NCBI GenBank assembly: GCA_905183005.1
Contig: CAJJDO010000081.1
Coordinates: forward strand, 364,410 to 428,409
DNA length: 64,000 bases
From: Paramecium pentaurelia
Taxonomy: Eukaryota > Ciliophora > Oligohymenophorea > Peniculida > Parameciidae
Direction: 5' to 3'
The translations under genes were made by a program, and so were the position numbers. A model generated the notes under the pieces. It made no database searches. It was given only the letters and a program-made list of their open reading frames with translations, and was not told where the DNA came from. Positions 25,964 to 39,752 of this stretch are shown here, piece after piece (position 1 is the first letter of the stretch; each line of letters starts with the position of its first letter).

Positions 25964-27544
25964 ATGTAAAAACAAAGAATGATAGAAAATGAAAAAGATC
26001 TTTTTTGTTAAAATAACCATTCATAACCTGTTTTAATGATTGATTTAGATCCTAGTTTAATATTAAATTAAAAGCTTTTGTGTTAAGAATGCATTACATT
26101 TATGAAACAGAAATCAAGCACTATTGGATTTTAGAAAGCTATTGAAATGATTGAGAAAAATCGTTAAGAATTTTAGGAATTCTTAGAAAATATGATTAAT
26201 ATAGAAATCATAAATGTTGAATCATTAAAAAATCAAATCATCAACTTGAAGTCTTAACTAGTTTTATAATTAGATCAATTACTAAGAAATACAAAGGATT
26301 GGATAGATAACTTATAATCTATAGTTTTATAATACTCAAATTATAGCTTCTTCAAAGAATTAGATTCAATAATACTAAATTAATATTCAATTAAAAATGA
26401 TAAGTTAGATTTATCTAATTAGATTACATCATTAAACAATGCTAGGAGCAATAAAAGTAAACTTTGGTTAACATAATTCGAAAAATTTCCATAGTATCAA
26501 AATTGTATTGAAATATTGAATAGAATAGAGGAATCTTAAAAGTTAATTCAATAATAATTTTAATTAAGTCCAAAATAATTAGAATTTATTAATGATTCTA
26601 AAGAATAAAAAGAAAAATGCAGAGCTATTGCATTTGATCCAACAGGGAAAATAATGGTTTCAACAAGTGATAATGAGATTAAAATATGGAATTTTGATCA
26701 TGGATAAATCACTTTAACAGATACACTTGAAGGACACTAAGGGAATGTTTATTGTTTAATATATAGTAAGTTTAAGAATTGTTTTTTTTCTGGATCTTAT
26801 GATAATTCAATTAGATTATGGAAATAATTAGATGGTATTAATAAATGGTAAAGTTCTAAACCATGCTATCAACATTAAGATTTTATCTATTGTATGACCA
26901 TAACAGAAAAAGAGGATTAACTAGTTTCTGGTAGTAATGATACATCAATTAAAGTATGGAGGGTAGATTATAATAATAATGAATTGTAATTTCTCTATTC
27001 TTTAGAAAAACATACTACTCCTATTGTGTCCTTAAGTTTAAATTAATCAGGAAATGTATTAGTTTCTTGTGGGTATGATGGGACAATGATAATTTGGCAA
27101 AAAAGTATTCATGATTAGTGGGAGTTTTAGTAGGTTGTTATTAATACAATATAAGAATAAGGAAGGCATGTTAAGTTTTTAAAAGAAAATTAATTCATTT
27201 GGGTAGCATATAAGAGTAATTATGTTTGTGTATTTGAATATACAAATGGTGTTTATTAAGAAAATAAAGAGAAGAGAGTTTAATTTAAAAAAGATAATAA
27301 AGGATTAATAAATTGGGCATTCTTCCCTATTATTTATAATAAAGATAAAAATCTTATATGTTTAAGACATGTATTCCATATTTGTATACTCAAAGAACAA
27401 AATGATGGCAAATTGATAAGTATTTAAGAATTGGATAATTAAAATTAAGGTTGTTATGGAGCAATAACAAGTAATGGATAATATTTAACATATTGGGGAG
27501 GCAAGAATAGCAAATATGAAACTTATGAAATATTATATTAATGA
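25964..27544 (+). CDS. WD40-repeat protein with N-terminal Cys/His motif and coiled coil
   Basis: This is an intronless 526-residue protein. The N-terminus (CQNNHSQPVLMIDL...CQECITF) carries the same C-x3-H...C-x2-C motif that follows the Rab-like domain in the divergent neighbour. A coiled-coil region covers about 60-200, and WD repeats start with the block CRAIAFDPTGKIMVSTS. Clear repeats include SGSYDNSIRLWK, SGSNDTSIKVW and SCGYDGTMIIW. The C-terminal motif GAITSNGQYLTYWGG is typical of this Paramecium family. Such proteins are usually scaffolds; the partner is unknown. The start could be ATG 25964 or the in-frame ATG 25979; I chose the first. It is probably a tandem/inverted paralogue of the neighbour that lacks the GTPase-like domain. 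Confidence 0.85.
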
Positions 27545-27628
27545 ATTGTATTATTATTATATAAATTTATAATAAAATATATATCTTTTTAAAAATATAA
27601 AAATGTACTGAATTTGATAAAGATAGAT

Positions 27629-30600
27629 TCAATCTAATTTCTAGTTTATCATATCAAATATTTTTCTCAAAGTAGAATCTATTTAACTTTCTTGATTGTT
27701 TGTTTAGTCTTCATCATCAAATTCAAGATCTATAATAAAATTATATATTGGATATTATTCAGGTTTCAGATTTTCTGTTTATATCACAAATGGAATTTTG
27801 ATAGATTTGAGGTTTCTTATTACCTTAGCTTATAAGCAATTAATAGTAATTAAAGGTTCATGTTTTATGTATTAAATTTATGAAGCTCTCAACCTCCAAA
27901 TGCCATTTTCTAGTTAATTTAGTGAAAAAATATCATATTTTTATGAACTAATTATTTTTCTACGAAAATCAAAAATCTCTTTAGATATAACATAATGAAT
28001 ACAATTAAGAATTGTAGATTTTATATTGTAAATATAAATTTTATAATCGCCTGCAAAATCTGTTTATAATATATAATAATATTTTTCGCTAGAGGTATAA
28101 GTAAAACTATAAATTTCTTCAGATTCACCAAAATTGAATGGTAATTTTATTTAGTTCTTTACAAAATTTTCATAACTTTTTTCACTAGATTAAGTAAATA
28201 CCATTTTAAAAAAATCGTGTCTAGTAAAATATAAAAACGATTCGTATGCAATAGAAATATAAGCTCCATTTTTTGTGAAACGACTATAATGAGCTAATCT
28301 TCGTATTTATTATTAATCATCTTTAAATTTAATCTTATTTATTAATTCAAATTTCCCATCTTCAATATTAATTATATTCAAGTAAGTAAACTATTATTCT
28401 ATATTCATTGTAAAATAATATAAAAAATATCCATAAAATTCTATATTAAAAGAAAAAACTCTGCAATAATCTACTTTGTGACTTAATTCAAGAATATCCA
28501 TAGTTTCATAGATGTCACTAATTTTAGAAGTAAAAATATAAGTATATTTTTTGATTTCATAGAGCATATATATTCTATCATCTATGATTTCTAATTATAA
28601 GACCTTATGTTAAAAATGGGAAATCTAATATTTTTTAACAATACGATTCTTTTCATTCAATTTATAACTAAATATTACTACATTTGAAACCTTAATATTG
28701 AATTCATCTAAATTATCATAACCTTTCCATCCAAATACTTAAGCAAAACCTAAATAAACTTAATCATTATGAATATTAAATATAAACTATTCTATTCTAT
28801 TTGAAACTTCTATATTTTGAGTATGCAAAATTACACAATTTTTGAAATCTTCAACAAGACATTCCATTAATTGAATTTTAAAGTATTATTAAGTAAGAAG
28901 ATAAAGTTTCTCTTTAAATCTATAATTATCATCATATTGATAAAGCAATTATTATTTCAAATAAGCCACATCACTCAGATAATAATTTTTTTCCTTAGTC
29001 CTAAATTCTGAATAAATTTTATCAACTTTAATATCAAAATTTTAAAGATTTTTAAATTTAGGTTGAATCTCCAACTAGTTCCTTATGATCATTTAATTTA
29101 ATTTAATTTGCTATATTTTATCACACTTAATATTTATTTTTATATTACTAGGATGTTAATTATCATCTTAATACAATCCCCTTAAAAAATTCGTTTAGGA
29201 TACCTCGTAAGGAGAATCAAAATATTATTCTGTTACATTTTTCCAAAATTATTCATTTTAAACTTAAAAATATAGAATAACAGTTGGGCATTCTACTTAA
29301 GGTTTATCAAATTAGTTTGATATTGCTCTAATTTAAAAGATCTAGGGAGTTTTTTTAACTTCTATATTTTTTAATTTAATTATTGGATCATTAATCATAT
29401 ATAAAATTAATGATTGTTCCTCAATAGAAATTAAATAATCTATAATATTTATGAAGTAACTTATTTTTGATTTCGATGGATAATAGTACAATAATCTGCC
29501 TTAATTAACATCATTTATAATTGTTGGATATATGCTTATACCATTAAGATTTGATACTACTATATACTTTTCATTGATAAAGACATTAGTAACAAAATTA
29601 AGTAATAAATTTATTTGAGTAGTTTAGATTAGTTTCTCTTTTGAAATCTTAATAATTTTAATTCATTACAATTTTATTTTTAGATGGATCATACAAAAAA
29701 TTAGATAACTTCTATTCATCCCAACATACAATATTATATTCATAAAATCCATATGATATTTTCTGAGCACTTATACCTAGAATTCTTTTTTTTAATGAAA
29801 TATCTAATTAATACTATTTTTCTTAATTTAGAAGATGTATGTAAATTCCCTAATTAAAATATGTAATAAAGACTAAATTATAAATAATATTTACGATGTC
29901 CTTCTTTTACAATATCAAAACCTGTTATAAAGTCATTTGAAATCTGGATTTAGTTTAATTAAACTAAATTTATTAATATTTTTGAATCTTCAAAATTTTA
30001 TGTCTTCTCAAACTAAAAAATGATTAAGTTTGAATTATGTGAGACATATTCACCTTCTTAATACTCTCCATTGTTCATTAATGTGCATAAATATTTTCCA
30101 GCTGATTTTGTAATTATTTTAGACTCTTTTTGTGCATAATCTATATTAACATCAAAGGTGTTAATTAGATGATAATCAGAATTAAAAGTTAAGTAAGTTA
30201 TTTATTACTATCCAAAGTCTAAACATGTGATTATAAAAAAATCATCAATCTAATTCATATTATAACAATGATCAGAATTAAATCTAGCAATAAACACACT
30301 TGCAGAAAATTTGTTTTTTTTAGAAAAATTCTTTAAACTATGAATTTCATATGTTTCTTAATTTCCTTCATTTACGTTTAATAATAATAAAAATTCCTTT
30401 TATTAAGCAACTTTCTTAGGTTTTATTATTAAACTTATGGCTTCTCCTTTAATGCCACCTAAATTTTCAGGATTATTGGGTTAAAAGTAGTGTGTATTAT
30501 CATTTAAACTGTATGTTAGTCCATCCCCATAAAAATAATCTTATAGGTATAAGAGATAGGTTTCTTTCTCATTCATTTGTAAGAGATTTTGATAATTTTA

Positions 30601-30696
30601 TTGTAGCTATGTTAAATATCATTTTACTTTACAAACTTAGCTTTGACAAACAATCAAGGAAATAGCTAATAATATTTGAAGCCAAACAAATTTCAT
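27629..30696 (-). CDS. Uncharacterised 1,000-residue putative secreted protein
   Basis: The N-terminus MKFVWLQILLAISLIVCQSQ is a convincing signal peptide. No other membrane segment is evident, so the protein is probably secreted or lumenal. Three introns keep the frame: 30607-30627 (21 nt), 29873-29894 (22 nt) and 29648-29669 (22 nt, ends AAG). Together they give exactly 1,001 codons. The body is rich in short beta-strand-like stretches with aromatic residues and Asp/Asn turns, compatible with beta-propeller-like folding, but no named motif is visible. It ends in an acidic stretch (LEFDDEDQTNN). It is convergent with the WD40 gene, with an 84-bp gap. I do not recognise the family. Confidence 0.75.
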
Positions 30697-32331
30697 TATT
30701 CTAATATTAATTAATAATAAGATCATTATAATACTTTTGATATATATATATATAATGAAATCTATAAATTTATAGGAATGTTAAAGTAAAACATCTTTTC
30801 CTTTGAAATCTGAATATAAATAATTAGGAATTAAGAAAATATTAGATATGAAAATTTTTGCTTAATTCTAATGATATGGCTGGCTTTAGATTGCATTAAT
30901 ATTAATATTTTATATTATTTATTTATTTAGGCGAATGTATTATTTTCTTTAATCATTTGATTTTCAAAATATAGGTAAATCATTGTGAATATTATCTAAT
31001 AATAATTAATAATAACTAATTGAAGACTTATCATGCTTAGAACAGCAATACATTGAATTATTAATAAATTATAGTAATTAATGCTTATAAAAAAATACCA
31101 TTAATAATATGACGAGTTAGACTACTTTGATAAGAAACTAAACTATCAAAAATAAAAAATTCTCTTTATTGAACAGTTTTACAATTTCTTTCTTTAAAAA
31201 TCTGAGTAATTTTATGAATTTTATAATAGTATAAAGAGAGTGATAGAAAAATTTTTAATTACAAATTCAATAAGATATTTAAAAATGGCGCAAATGATAT
31301 TATCTTCCTTTATTTAATGAATAATAAATTATTTAAGGTAGTGTAAATTTACAAAAACAAAACAGAATCACTCTAAATAAAGAAAAAAACTTCACTAGAA
31401 ACTTGCTTTCTATTATTAATAAACAAATTAAGATCAAAAACTCAAGAAAGTTATTGTTTTTCTATTGTAAATCAAAGGCAATTGTAGTTTATCTGATTTA
31501 GTATTAAATTGAATATATAATATTAACTTTTTTGCTATTTTTAAATTTCTAAATGCAAAGGAAGATTTTACCCTCATTATTAAAAAAATTTTGCAATATA
31601 AAAGGCAGAGATTGAAACAGGAGAAAGATGCTTTCTCAAAAATATCTATAGATTATCGATAAATTCCTAATATTTTTTAAGTTCAATCCTGCGATTTGGA
31701 AATTTTTTATAAATATTTATTATTAAGAAAAATAAATTTGGATTTTTATATATTAAAATGAGATTGTTTAATAATTAATAATAAATAATAAATGTCATAT
31801 AGAATTATTAGACTTAAAAAGTTTGTTCATTTATATTTAAACAATTTTAAATATATCAAAAAATGCTTAAAAAAATGAGATTTTCTATTCAATATTATAT
31901 TGTTATTATTTATCTTCTTATTTATTATTTTTAGTCTTCAAAGATTAGATGTTTAGCAAAATATAGTTATATAATTTATTAGTTCTAAAAATAGAACTAA
32001 ATAAATAATAAGAATAAATTGATTTTGTCTAAAAATACTTAATCTTGATTAAAAAATATTGAATATTATGTATGACTTTTGATATAATCTATAATAATTT
32101 ATGCTACATTAATGAGTTTATTATTACAAATAATGTTTATGAAAGATTAATATCTGATATATGAAGAATTGGTTATTTAATATAAGTTTGATTAAATAAA
32201 TATTTTCAATATCTAATATTTGTTAATCAAATAAAACAATAATGAATGAGTATTTTTTATATGATTTATTTTATTTGATTACGTAACTTCAAAGTATATA
32301 TAGATTTTTTTTTTAGATTAACCATCATTTA
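30697..32331. other. Long divergent intergenic region with one small weak ORF
   Basis: About 1.6 kb of AT-rich DNA separates the divergent secreted-protein and DUF4215-like genes. A 57-codon plus-strand frame at 31875-32048 begins with a hydrophobic, signal-like stretch (MRFSIQYYIVIIYLLIYYF), but in such AT-rich DNA this can arise by chance. Nothing else is supported. Confidence 0.4.
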
Positions 32332-35300
32332 ATGATTTTGTATTTAAAATCTTGCATTCTCTTGATTGTTCTTGTTCACCAAGTTGTTTCAAATTGGAGA
32401 CTTGTAGATTACAGTTTTACAGAGGATGATATATTTGAAAACAATTGGAAAATGAGAGATGGTTGTGGCAGTTCTTCTGACTCTTCATTTTTATAAGAAA
32501 CATGTGGATAAAATTAATTGTCTTATGTTAGTTTGTAGAAAAGTAGGAAATAGTTGTTAAAATCATTTAACTATAAGAGCTATTAAGTTTAAGTAATTCT
32601 TGATGTCTTTTTTGGTTTTGCAGATAATGATAAAAATTCATGGATAAAAGTTTTGTATGATAGCAATATAGCATCAGAAAATGAATAATAACTTTATAAA
32701 AGAGATTATAAAGATGACGATCTAACTTAAAATAGTATTCGAATTTGTAATGACACTTCAAGTACAAGTAGATTTGAATTGAAAACTATTGTAAGTACTA
32801 TTGGAAATTCAAATACTAATAGTTTTACAATAAAAATATGTGTTGATCCTGAAAAGGATTACATGAGATTAGGAATTAGAAATATTTTAATCTTTGCTAA
32901 CACTTGCCATCCAACTTGTTTAACATGCAATGGTCCATTGGAAACTAATTGTTAAACATGTTTTAATGCTTAAAGTTTATCAGGAGGTAAATGCAAATGT
33001 ATCTCGAATTAATAATTTTCTGAAACTTATTTAGGTTGTCGATAAGAATGTGAAAGAGATAATTCAATAGCTCGTTATGATAAAATTTGTGTAGAAGACA
33101 AAAGAATAAAATCAAAATTTACCCTGTTTGAAAATAATAATATCCCATAATCAAATTATTACAGATATTCACCTCTAGAATTTCTAGAAGATAAATTTCA
33201 TACAAAAAACACAGATTTAATTTATGAAAATTGTAATGGGATTAGTTTCATAGGGAAATTGTAATTTAGTGAAGGAATGATTTATTAAATGAGTTTAGAA
33301 AATGTAGCAAAATTTTTAAGAATTCGAATGACTTTTTATTTTTTTGATTTTTAAGATCAAAGCAAAATTGAAATCTTATATAATGGTTAATAATAATCTA
33401 GAATAATAAAAGATTCATCAAATTTCTAATTTGAAAATTTGATACCAATATTTTAAGAAAATGGAAATTGTATAGATAGTTATACTCTAATAAGAATTGA
33501 AATGATTTTTTAACTCTATGACACTAAACCAGTACTTACTATTTAAGGTCAATTATAATTTGATTATGAATCTTGGGGACTTAGAAATATAACAGTAGAC
33601 ACAGGATTTTGTTAAGAAAATTGTTTAGTTTGTTCTGACTTTTCTAAATGTTCATAATGTAATACTGGATATAAAATATATAAAAATATGTGTGTTTAAA
33701 CATGTCCTGTATATTCAACTAATTGTGTTGATTATGAAGATCTTATTCCATGTATAAATTATTAATAAATTTTAGATTCTAGATATCTTGTAAAAGGATT
33801 CTACGATTTGAATATGACAATAGATGATATAGATACTTTTTATGATGATGCAACTGATTCATCTAAAAATTATGCTACTGGATAAAAATTTTCTTTTTTA
33901 AACAAAAAAATAGTATTAGGTGGAATTTTAGTCTGGAATGATGGATCATATAAAAAGACATGGACAATATCAGACCCCCATTATGCTGTGACAGTTTATT
34001 TTAATATTACTTACGGAGATGAATATTCAGGTTAATTTAAATATAAAATTGGTTCTTCTAGTGATTCATTTCAAGGCCCTTTTAATTATCCTGGAGGAGG
34101 ATCAAATTTGGTTGGTCGTACATTTAAAGAGAAAACAGTTTATTTTAATTAGAGTTTACCTAACTTTTAGAATAATAATTTATATATTGAATTTAAATGT
34201 GATGTTGGTACAGCTAACATAACAAAAGAGTTTTGTGCAATATCTGAATATTTCATAGTTGTTCATTATGTAATATTTTATTATAATATAGTGTCGTCCA
34301 TTTTGTTCAAGTTGCACAAGTTTGAATGTATGTACAGGCACTACTTTAAATTGTGGAGTAAGTTAATATTTGTATTTTAATTCAACAACTGAAATTTATA
34401 GTTGTAAAGATTGTAATCAACCTGGATGTAGTACTTGTACAAGTGCTGAAATATGCACTTAATGTTTAAATACTCAATTTTATTTATAAAATGGAATTTG
34501 CTTATGCAAACCATTTACATTTTATTAAGTGAATACTTGTGTTTAATGTAATAAGTATTGTGAAAATTGTTATGGAAATTCTAAGTATAATTGTCTTACT
34601 TGTGTTGAAGATTATCATAGAGCTATTTAAAAAAATTAATGTTTATGTTAACCTGGATATTATGATGATGGAATTGATCTGCCCTGTCTTCCGATATGTG
34701 GAGATTAAATTGTAGTAGATTAAGAAGATTGTGATGATGGTAATTATAATCCGTTTGATGGTTGTCATAATTGTAAATTTGCTTGTAACTTTGCATGTGA
34801 TATTTGCTTTAATGGGAGATGTTATGCATGTAAAAGTGGATATGAATTACATAGTGGTGACTGTCGTTCTATTTGTTAAAACAAATCTCTTACTTTGTTA
34901 TAATAATGCAATGAGAATATTAGAAATTGTGTGAATTGTTAATATGAATGCTCAATTAATTGTATTGATTGCCATTTTGGAATATGTCTTTAATGTAATG
35001 AAAATGCTGGATGGTATGCTTAAATGGATGGAACATGCAATTCTATTTGTGGTGATGGAATAATAGTTAATTTAACTGAAAGATGTGATGATGGTAATTC
35101 TATTCCATTTGATGGATGTAATTTTTGTGAATTTTAATGCGATAGTTATTGTCTTACTTGTATTAAATCAGAGTGTCTATCTTGTTAAAATGGTTATTAA
35201 TTAATTGAGAATAGATGTTTTGCTAAATGTTAAGATTAAATTCTAGTATATCCTGAATAATGTGAAGATGGAAATATAACATAATATGATGGATGCTTTA

Positions 35301-38300
35301 ATTGCAAATTTTAATGTTCTATATATTGCATAGATTGCTAATTTGGGGTCTGTCAACAATGTGATGAATTAAATGGATGGTATTTACAATCAAATGGAAC
35401 TTGTTAAAGTGTATGTGGAGATAATATAACTGTTCATGAAGTTGAAGAATGTGACAATAATACTAATCTTACTAGACTTTGTAATTAATGTTAATATGTA
35501 TGTGAATAAAATTGCTTAGAATGTAATAAAGGTTTGTGTAGTGTTTGCATTGATGGATATAAATTATTATCATCAATTTAAAAATGCATTTAAGTATGTG
35601 ATAATGGAACTTTAGTTAAGGATATTAATACTATTTGCGAGGATAATAATAATCTTTAATATGATGGGTGTTATTCATGTTAAATTAGCTGTTAATCATC
35701 TTGTACTTTATGTACTTTAAATGGATGTTAAGAATGTAATAATTAAGGATGGAAATTAAATGAATAATAATATAAATGTGAACCCATTTGTGGAGATGGT
35801 ATAATTATATAAAATTTCGAAGAATGTGATGATTTGATAAATCAGAACTGCTATCAATGTAAATATATTTGTTAAGATTCTTGTTTGATATGTCATAAAG
35901 GTAATTGTTTAAAGTGTTAAAAAGGATGGTAACTTGATTTTGAGAAGAAATGTTATCCTACATCTGGAGATTCTTTAGTAGTTGGAAATGAGCAATGTGA
36001 TGACTATAATTTTATAATGAATGATGGTTGCTATCTTTCATCTTTTTAATGTTAACAATCATGTTTAAACTGTTAATTTGGAAATTGTATCTAATGTGAG
36101 CAAGGATATTGGATTATTGATGGTCAATGTTATGAAATTTTGAATGATGGATATAATGTTGGAAATGAGAAATGTGATGATATGAATTTTTAAGGAGCAG
36201 ATGGTTGTTTTAATGGATAATTTGATTGTCCTGAAGATTGTGAATATTGTTATAAAGGATTATGCTTAAGATGTATTTAAGAATTAAAATAACTTGATCC
36301 AATTAATAATTATTGTTAATCATTTTGTGGAGATGGATATTTATCAAATGATGAATAATGTGATGATGCAAACAATATTCCATATGATGGTTGTCATTAA
36401 TGTAAATTTTAATGTAATGATTATTGCCATATTTGTAACTATGGTGAATGTTTATAATGTTATCTTGGATATGAATTAGATACAATTAACAATACTTGTT
36501 AAAGTATTTGTGGAGATGGGATTGTTGCACATGATGAATAATGTGATTATGGAGATTTACAATTAGAAGAAGAGTGCTTTAATTGTAAATTACAATGTTA
36601 AGAATAATGTATTAAGTGTGTTGATGGTTAATGCTTTTAATGCTTTTCTCCAGGTTGGGAATTAAATCCAATTGATATGAAATGTTATCCTTTTTGTGGA
36701 GATTAGTTAGTTTAAGGATATGAATAATGTGATGATGGAAATAGTGAAGATGATGATGGCTGTGTTGAATGCTAGTTTAATTGTTAATAATAATGTACAC
36801 TATGTAATATAAGTGATTGTTTAGAATGTGATGTTGAAGGTTGGTAGCTGTATATTAATAGATGCTATCCTATTTGTGGTGATAAATTAGTATTAGGGAA
36901 GGAGGAATGTGATGATGGTAATCTCATTCCCTATGATGGATGTTATGAATGTAAATTCTAATGTTAGGAATAATGTGTTGATTGTGTCAAAGGCATATGT
37001 AATAGTTGTATTGATCATGGATGGGAACTTAATTAAAATCATATTTGTACTACTAAATGTGGAGATGGAATCACTATTGATGAATATGAATAATGTGATG
37101 ATGGTAATGATATTCCTTATGATGGTTGTTATTAGTGTGAATTTTAATGTGAATAACTCTGTACATTATGTCAATAAGGAATTTGTTTTGAATGTAATTA
37201 ACTTGGATGGATTATCAAAAATAATTAATGTACTTCTATATGTGGTGATGGAATTGTTGTTGGAAATGAATAATGTGATGATATGAATTCTATTCAAAAT
37301 GATGGTTGTTATGAATGTAAATTTCAATGTGATCAATATTGTATTGATTGTTAAGAAGGAATATGCAATGAATGCTTATAAGGAATGCATTAAATCAGTT
37401 AAATTTGTTAACCAGTTTGTGGAGATGGATTTCATTTATAACAATTTGAATAATGTGATGATGGAAATAAAGAAAGTGGTGATGGTTGTGATTTCTAATG
37501 CAAAATTGAAAAAGATTGGCTATGTATCACTAATATAAATTTTATTTCTGTTTGTTTAATCTCAAAATAACCTGATTTTACTATTACTGTCTTAACACCT
37601 AATCCTCAGGAAACATTTGATATTTAAATTTAATTCAATTAACAAGTTAAAATTTCCCCAAAGATTTAAAATGATTTAAATGAACATATAACAGCTAGTA
37701 TAATCAATTTAGAATAAGAAAATTATAGTATTTAGTAGATCAAAGGAACTACTAGTTCTTAAAATGAATTGACTGATTTAGTTCTTTAATATAGAATTTT
37801 GTTTCTATCCTCAATTGAACATCCTGTATTTTAAATAGAATTTCATAATGATCCAATTATCTCAGAATACAATTAAACTCTTACAAAAAGTTAAGGAAAA
37901 ATTGAACTTGCTACTCCTATTGTTTTAGGCTAAACAGAAGCATAAATAGCAGAACAAGCTTCAGATTTTAATTAAGCAATCATAATTTCGCTTGCAAGTC
38001 TATCCTCTGTTTGTTTATTGACAGGATAATCAGACATATTTTGGAATTTAATGGATTAATTACAATATTTATCGTATGTAAAGTACTGTAAATTATTTAA
38101 CAATATTATTATTAAATTACTAATTTAACATTTCTAATTAAGAACTACTAATACATAAACATTGATTTCTCTCCTAATCTTAAAATATATTTTGAAGTTT
38201 TTAAGTTTGTAACAATCTCTCCTTTGATGTCAGCTATAGGTATTGATAAATTATTCGCAGCTTTAGATGGAAGTGAAAATTATTTAGTAGTAACTAAATA

Positions 38301-39213
38301 CAAATTTTTGAAGGATGATATCAATGCATATTTCCTTATAAATTTTTAGAGTTTTTTGTTTTGCTTTCTAGCAACATATCTAAGTTTTTATAGTGCAAAA
38401 ATCTTGCATCATCTTCTCAAAAAAATTGGACATATAGAAATTGACAAACTTGGTTTTAAGATTGGTAAACTTGTAATAAGTACTCGGAAAACACTATAAC
38501 TTAAAATATCTGAGTTCTATCATAATGCTATTTTAAGATTAATACTATCAAATTCATATGATTTAAGTTTTGCATGTGCTATTCAATTAGCATATTATCC
38601 AAAAACCAGCGATACTATATTAATCATAAATTATTACTTATCATTTATCGTATATGTGGGTGTGATTGTGGCTATCCTATATATAATTAATATTTCAAGT
38701 ACTTTTTCAAAACAAAACACTTTAAGAAATAGATCCAAATATTAAGCTATATTTGATGGCATAAAAGACAACAATAAAATGTGGACATTTCAATATAATT
38801 CTCTTTTACTAATCAAAAAACTAATCTTTATATCTAGTATTGTATTTTTGTAAGACAATGCATATATTTAAGTAATAGCCATATCATTCCTATAATCATT
38901 ATTTTTAATTCATTTTATTCTTAATAAACCATTAGATGATCGACTTGAATATTTTAAGACTTTAATCACTGAAGTATTAATAATTTTGAATGTATTATCA
39001 TTTTTACTTTACCAGTATAAAAATGAAATAGATTTAAAACCAGAAAAAGTGATCCTTTTAGGATGGATGCACATTTTTTCATTTTCTTTAATTTTGGCAG
39101 TAACTTTTATTCTTGATTCATCTAAATAAATAAAAAAATTATTCAAACTTATAAGAGAAGCACTCAAAAAACCAGAAAGGCCATATAAACCAATGTTTTA
39201 TGGATGTAATTGA
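32332..39213 (+). CDS. Giant protein with CGDG...CDDGN (DUF4215-like) repeat array and C-terminal membrane domain
   Basis: The product is about 2,263 residues once a 22-nt intron (34270-34291) and a 68-bp TA-bounded insert (38084-38151) are removed. It has a signal peptide (LKSCILLIVLVHQVVS), a lectin- or jelly-roll-like N-terminal region and furin-like CxxC repeats. From about 34690 to 37500 there are roughly 16 repeats of the form CGDG(I/L)...EQCDDGN...DGC..C.(F)QC, as in DUF4215/myxococcal Cys-rich repeats. A beta-rich spacer and several membrane helices (FLFCFLATYLSFYS, SFIVYVGVIVAILYII, VLIILNVLSFLLYQY and others) follow. It ends FYGCN. It is probably a surface protein; its overall plan parallels the giant gene at 13.4-22 kb. 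Two repeats have lost the first Cys of CGDG. Confidence 0.85.
34690..37500 (+). repeat. Tandem DUF4215-like Cys-rich repeats in the coding sequence
   Basis: About 16 imperfect units of roughly 160-200 bp each encode CGDG...CDDGN...DGC..C followed by a CxxC...C..C half-unit. Key recurring words are CGDGI, EQCDDGN, YDGCHQCKFQC and CNECLQG. Copies near 35960 and 36150 read TSGDS and ILNDG where CGDG is expected. Other frames across the array are Met/Val/Asn-rich shadows. Confidence 0.85.
38084..38151 (+). mobile_element. Candidate retained internal eliminated sequence (68 bp, TA-bounded)
   Basis: The insert starts TACTGTAA, close to the Paramecium IES end consensus TAYAGYNR, and is bounded on the right by a TA at 38152-38153. 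Its length is 2 mod 3. Precise TA-to-TA removal restores the reading frame and yields YLSYVKYINIDFSPNL, which reads like the family. It is too long for an ordinary intron of this organism, and its 3' side lacks a suitable TAG. The right end matches the consensus poorly, and TAs at 38146 and 38149 are also in phase (62 or 65 bp). Confidence 0.5.
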
Positions 39214-39752
39214 TGAACCCTATAAATATGTCTGAAATGATATAATCCTTTGATTATATATATTTTTATATAAAGTATATAAATATTAAAAAAAAAAAAT
39301 ATTGAAATGAGAAAAAAAAAATTTATGTGCAATTAAGGTTGCATCAATTTTAAAAGAAAAGAAATTGTATTTAATAAAATATATTAAAAATTGTAACAGG
39401 TTGTAAATAAAATCATAAAAAATATTGTTATTTTAATTAATATCGTTAAAAACATAATTTCTTATTTATTCGTAAATTTTAATTAATTATAAATTATGAA
39501 ATTAAATATGGTAAAAAATATAGAGTTTAATCAAATTTTTATTTGAATAATCTTTAATGTCCCTTAGATAACCAAATAAAGCCAAAGTCTTTGATTTCAT
39601 TCATAAAAAATTAAAATTAGTTTATTATATTAAATCTGATTTATATATTTAAATTCCAGCAATTAATGTCAGGTAATAATACCAGCAAATTTAATATTTA
39701 ACAGGAATAAAATATTAAGCAAATTATTAATAAAATAATAATTTTTTATAGA
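39214..39752. other. Intergenic, no gene seen
   Basis: These 539 bp of AT-rich DNA between two plus-strand genes include A-runs at 39290-39320. They presumably hold the terminator of one gene and the promoter of the next. No ORF or RNA is supported. Confidence 0.5.

Noticed and set aside
31875..32048. 57-codon ORF with a signal-like start
   Set aside because: Short and AT-rich, and the hydrophobic start can arise by chance; kept only as a note in the intergenic entry.
36294..37538. Met/Val/Asn-rich plus-strand ORFs within the DUF4215-like gene
   Set aside because: They are shadows of the repeat array in other frames; the Cys-rich frame is the conserved one.
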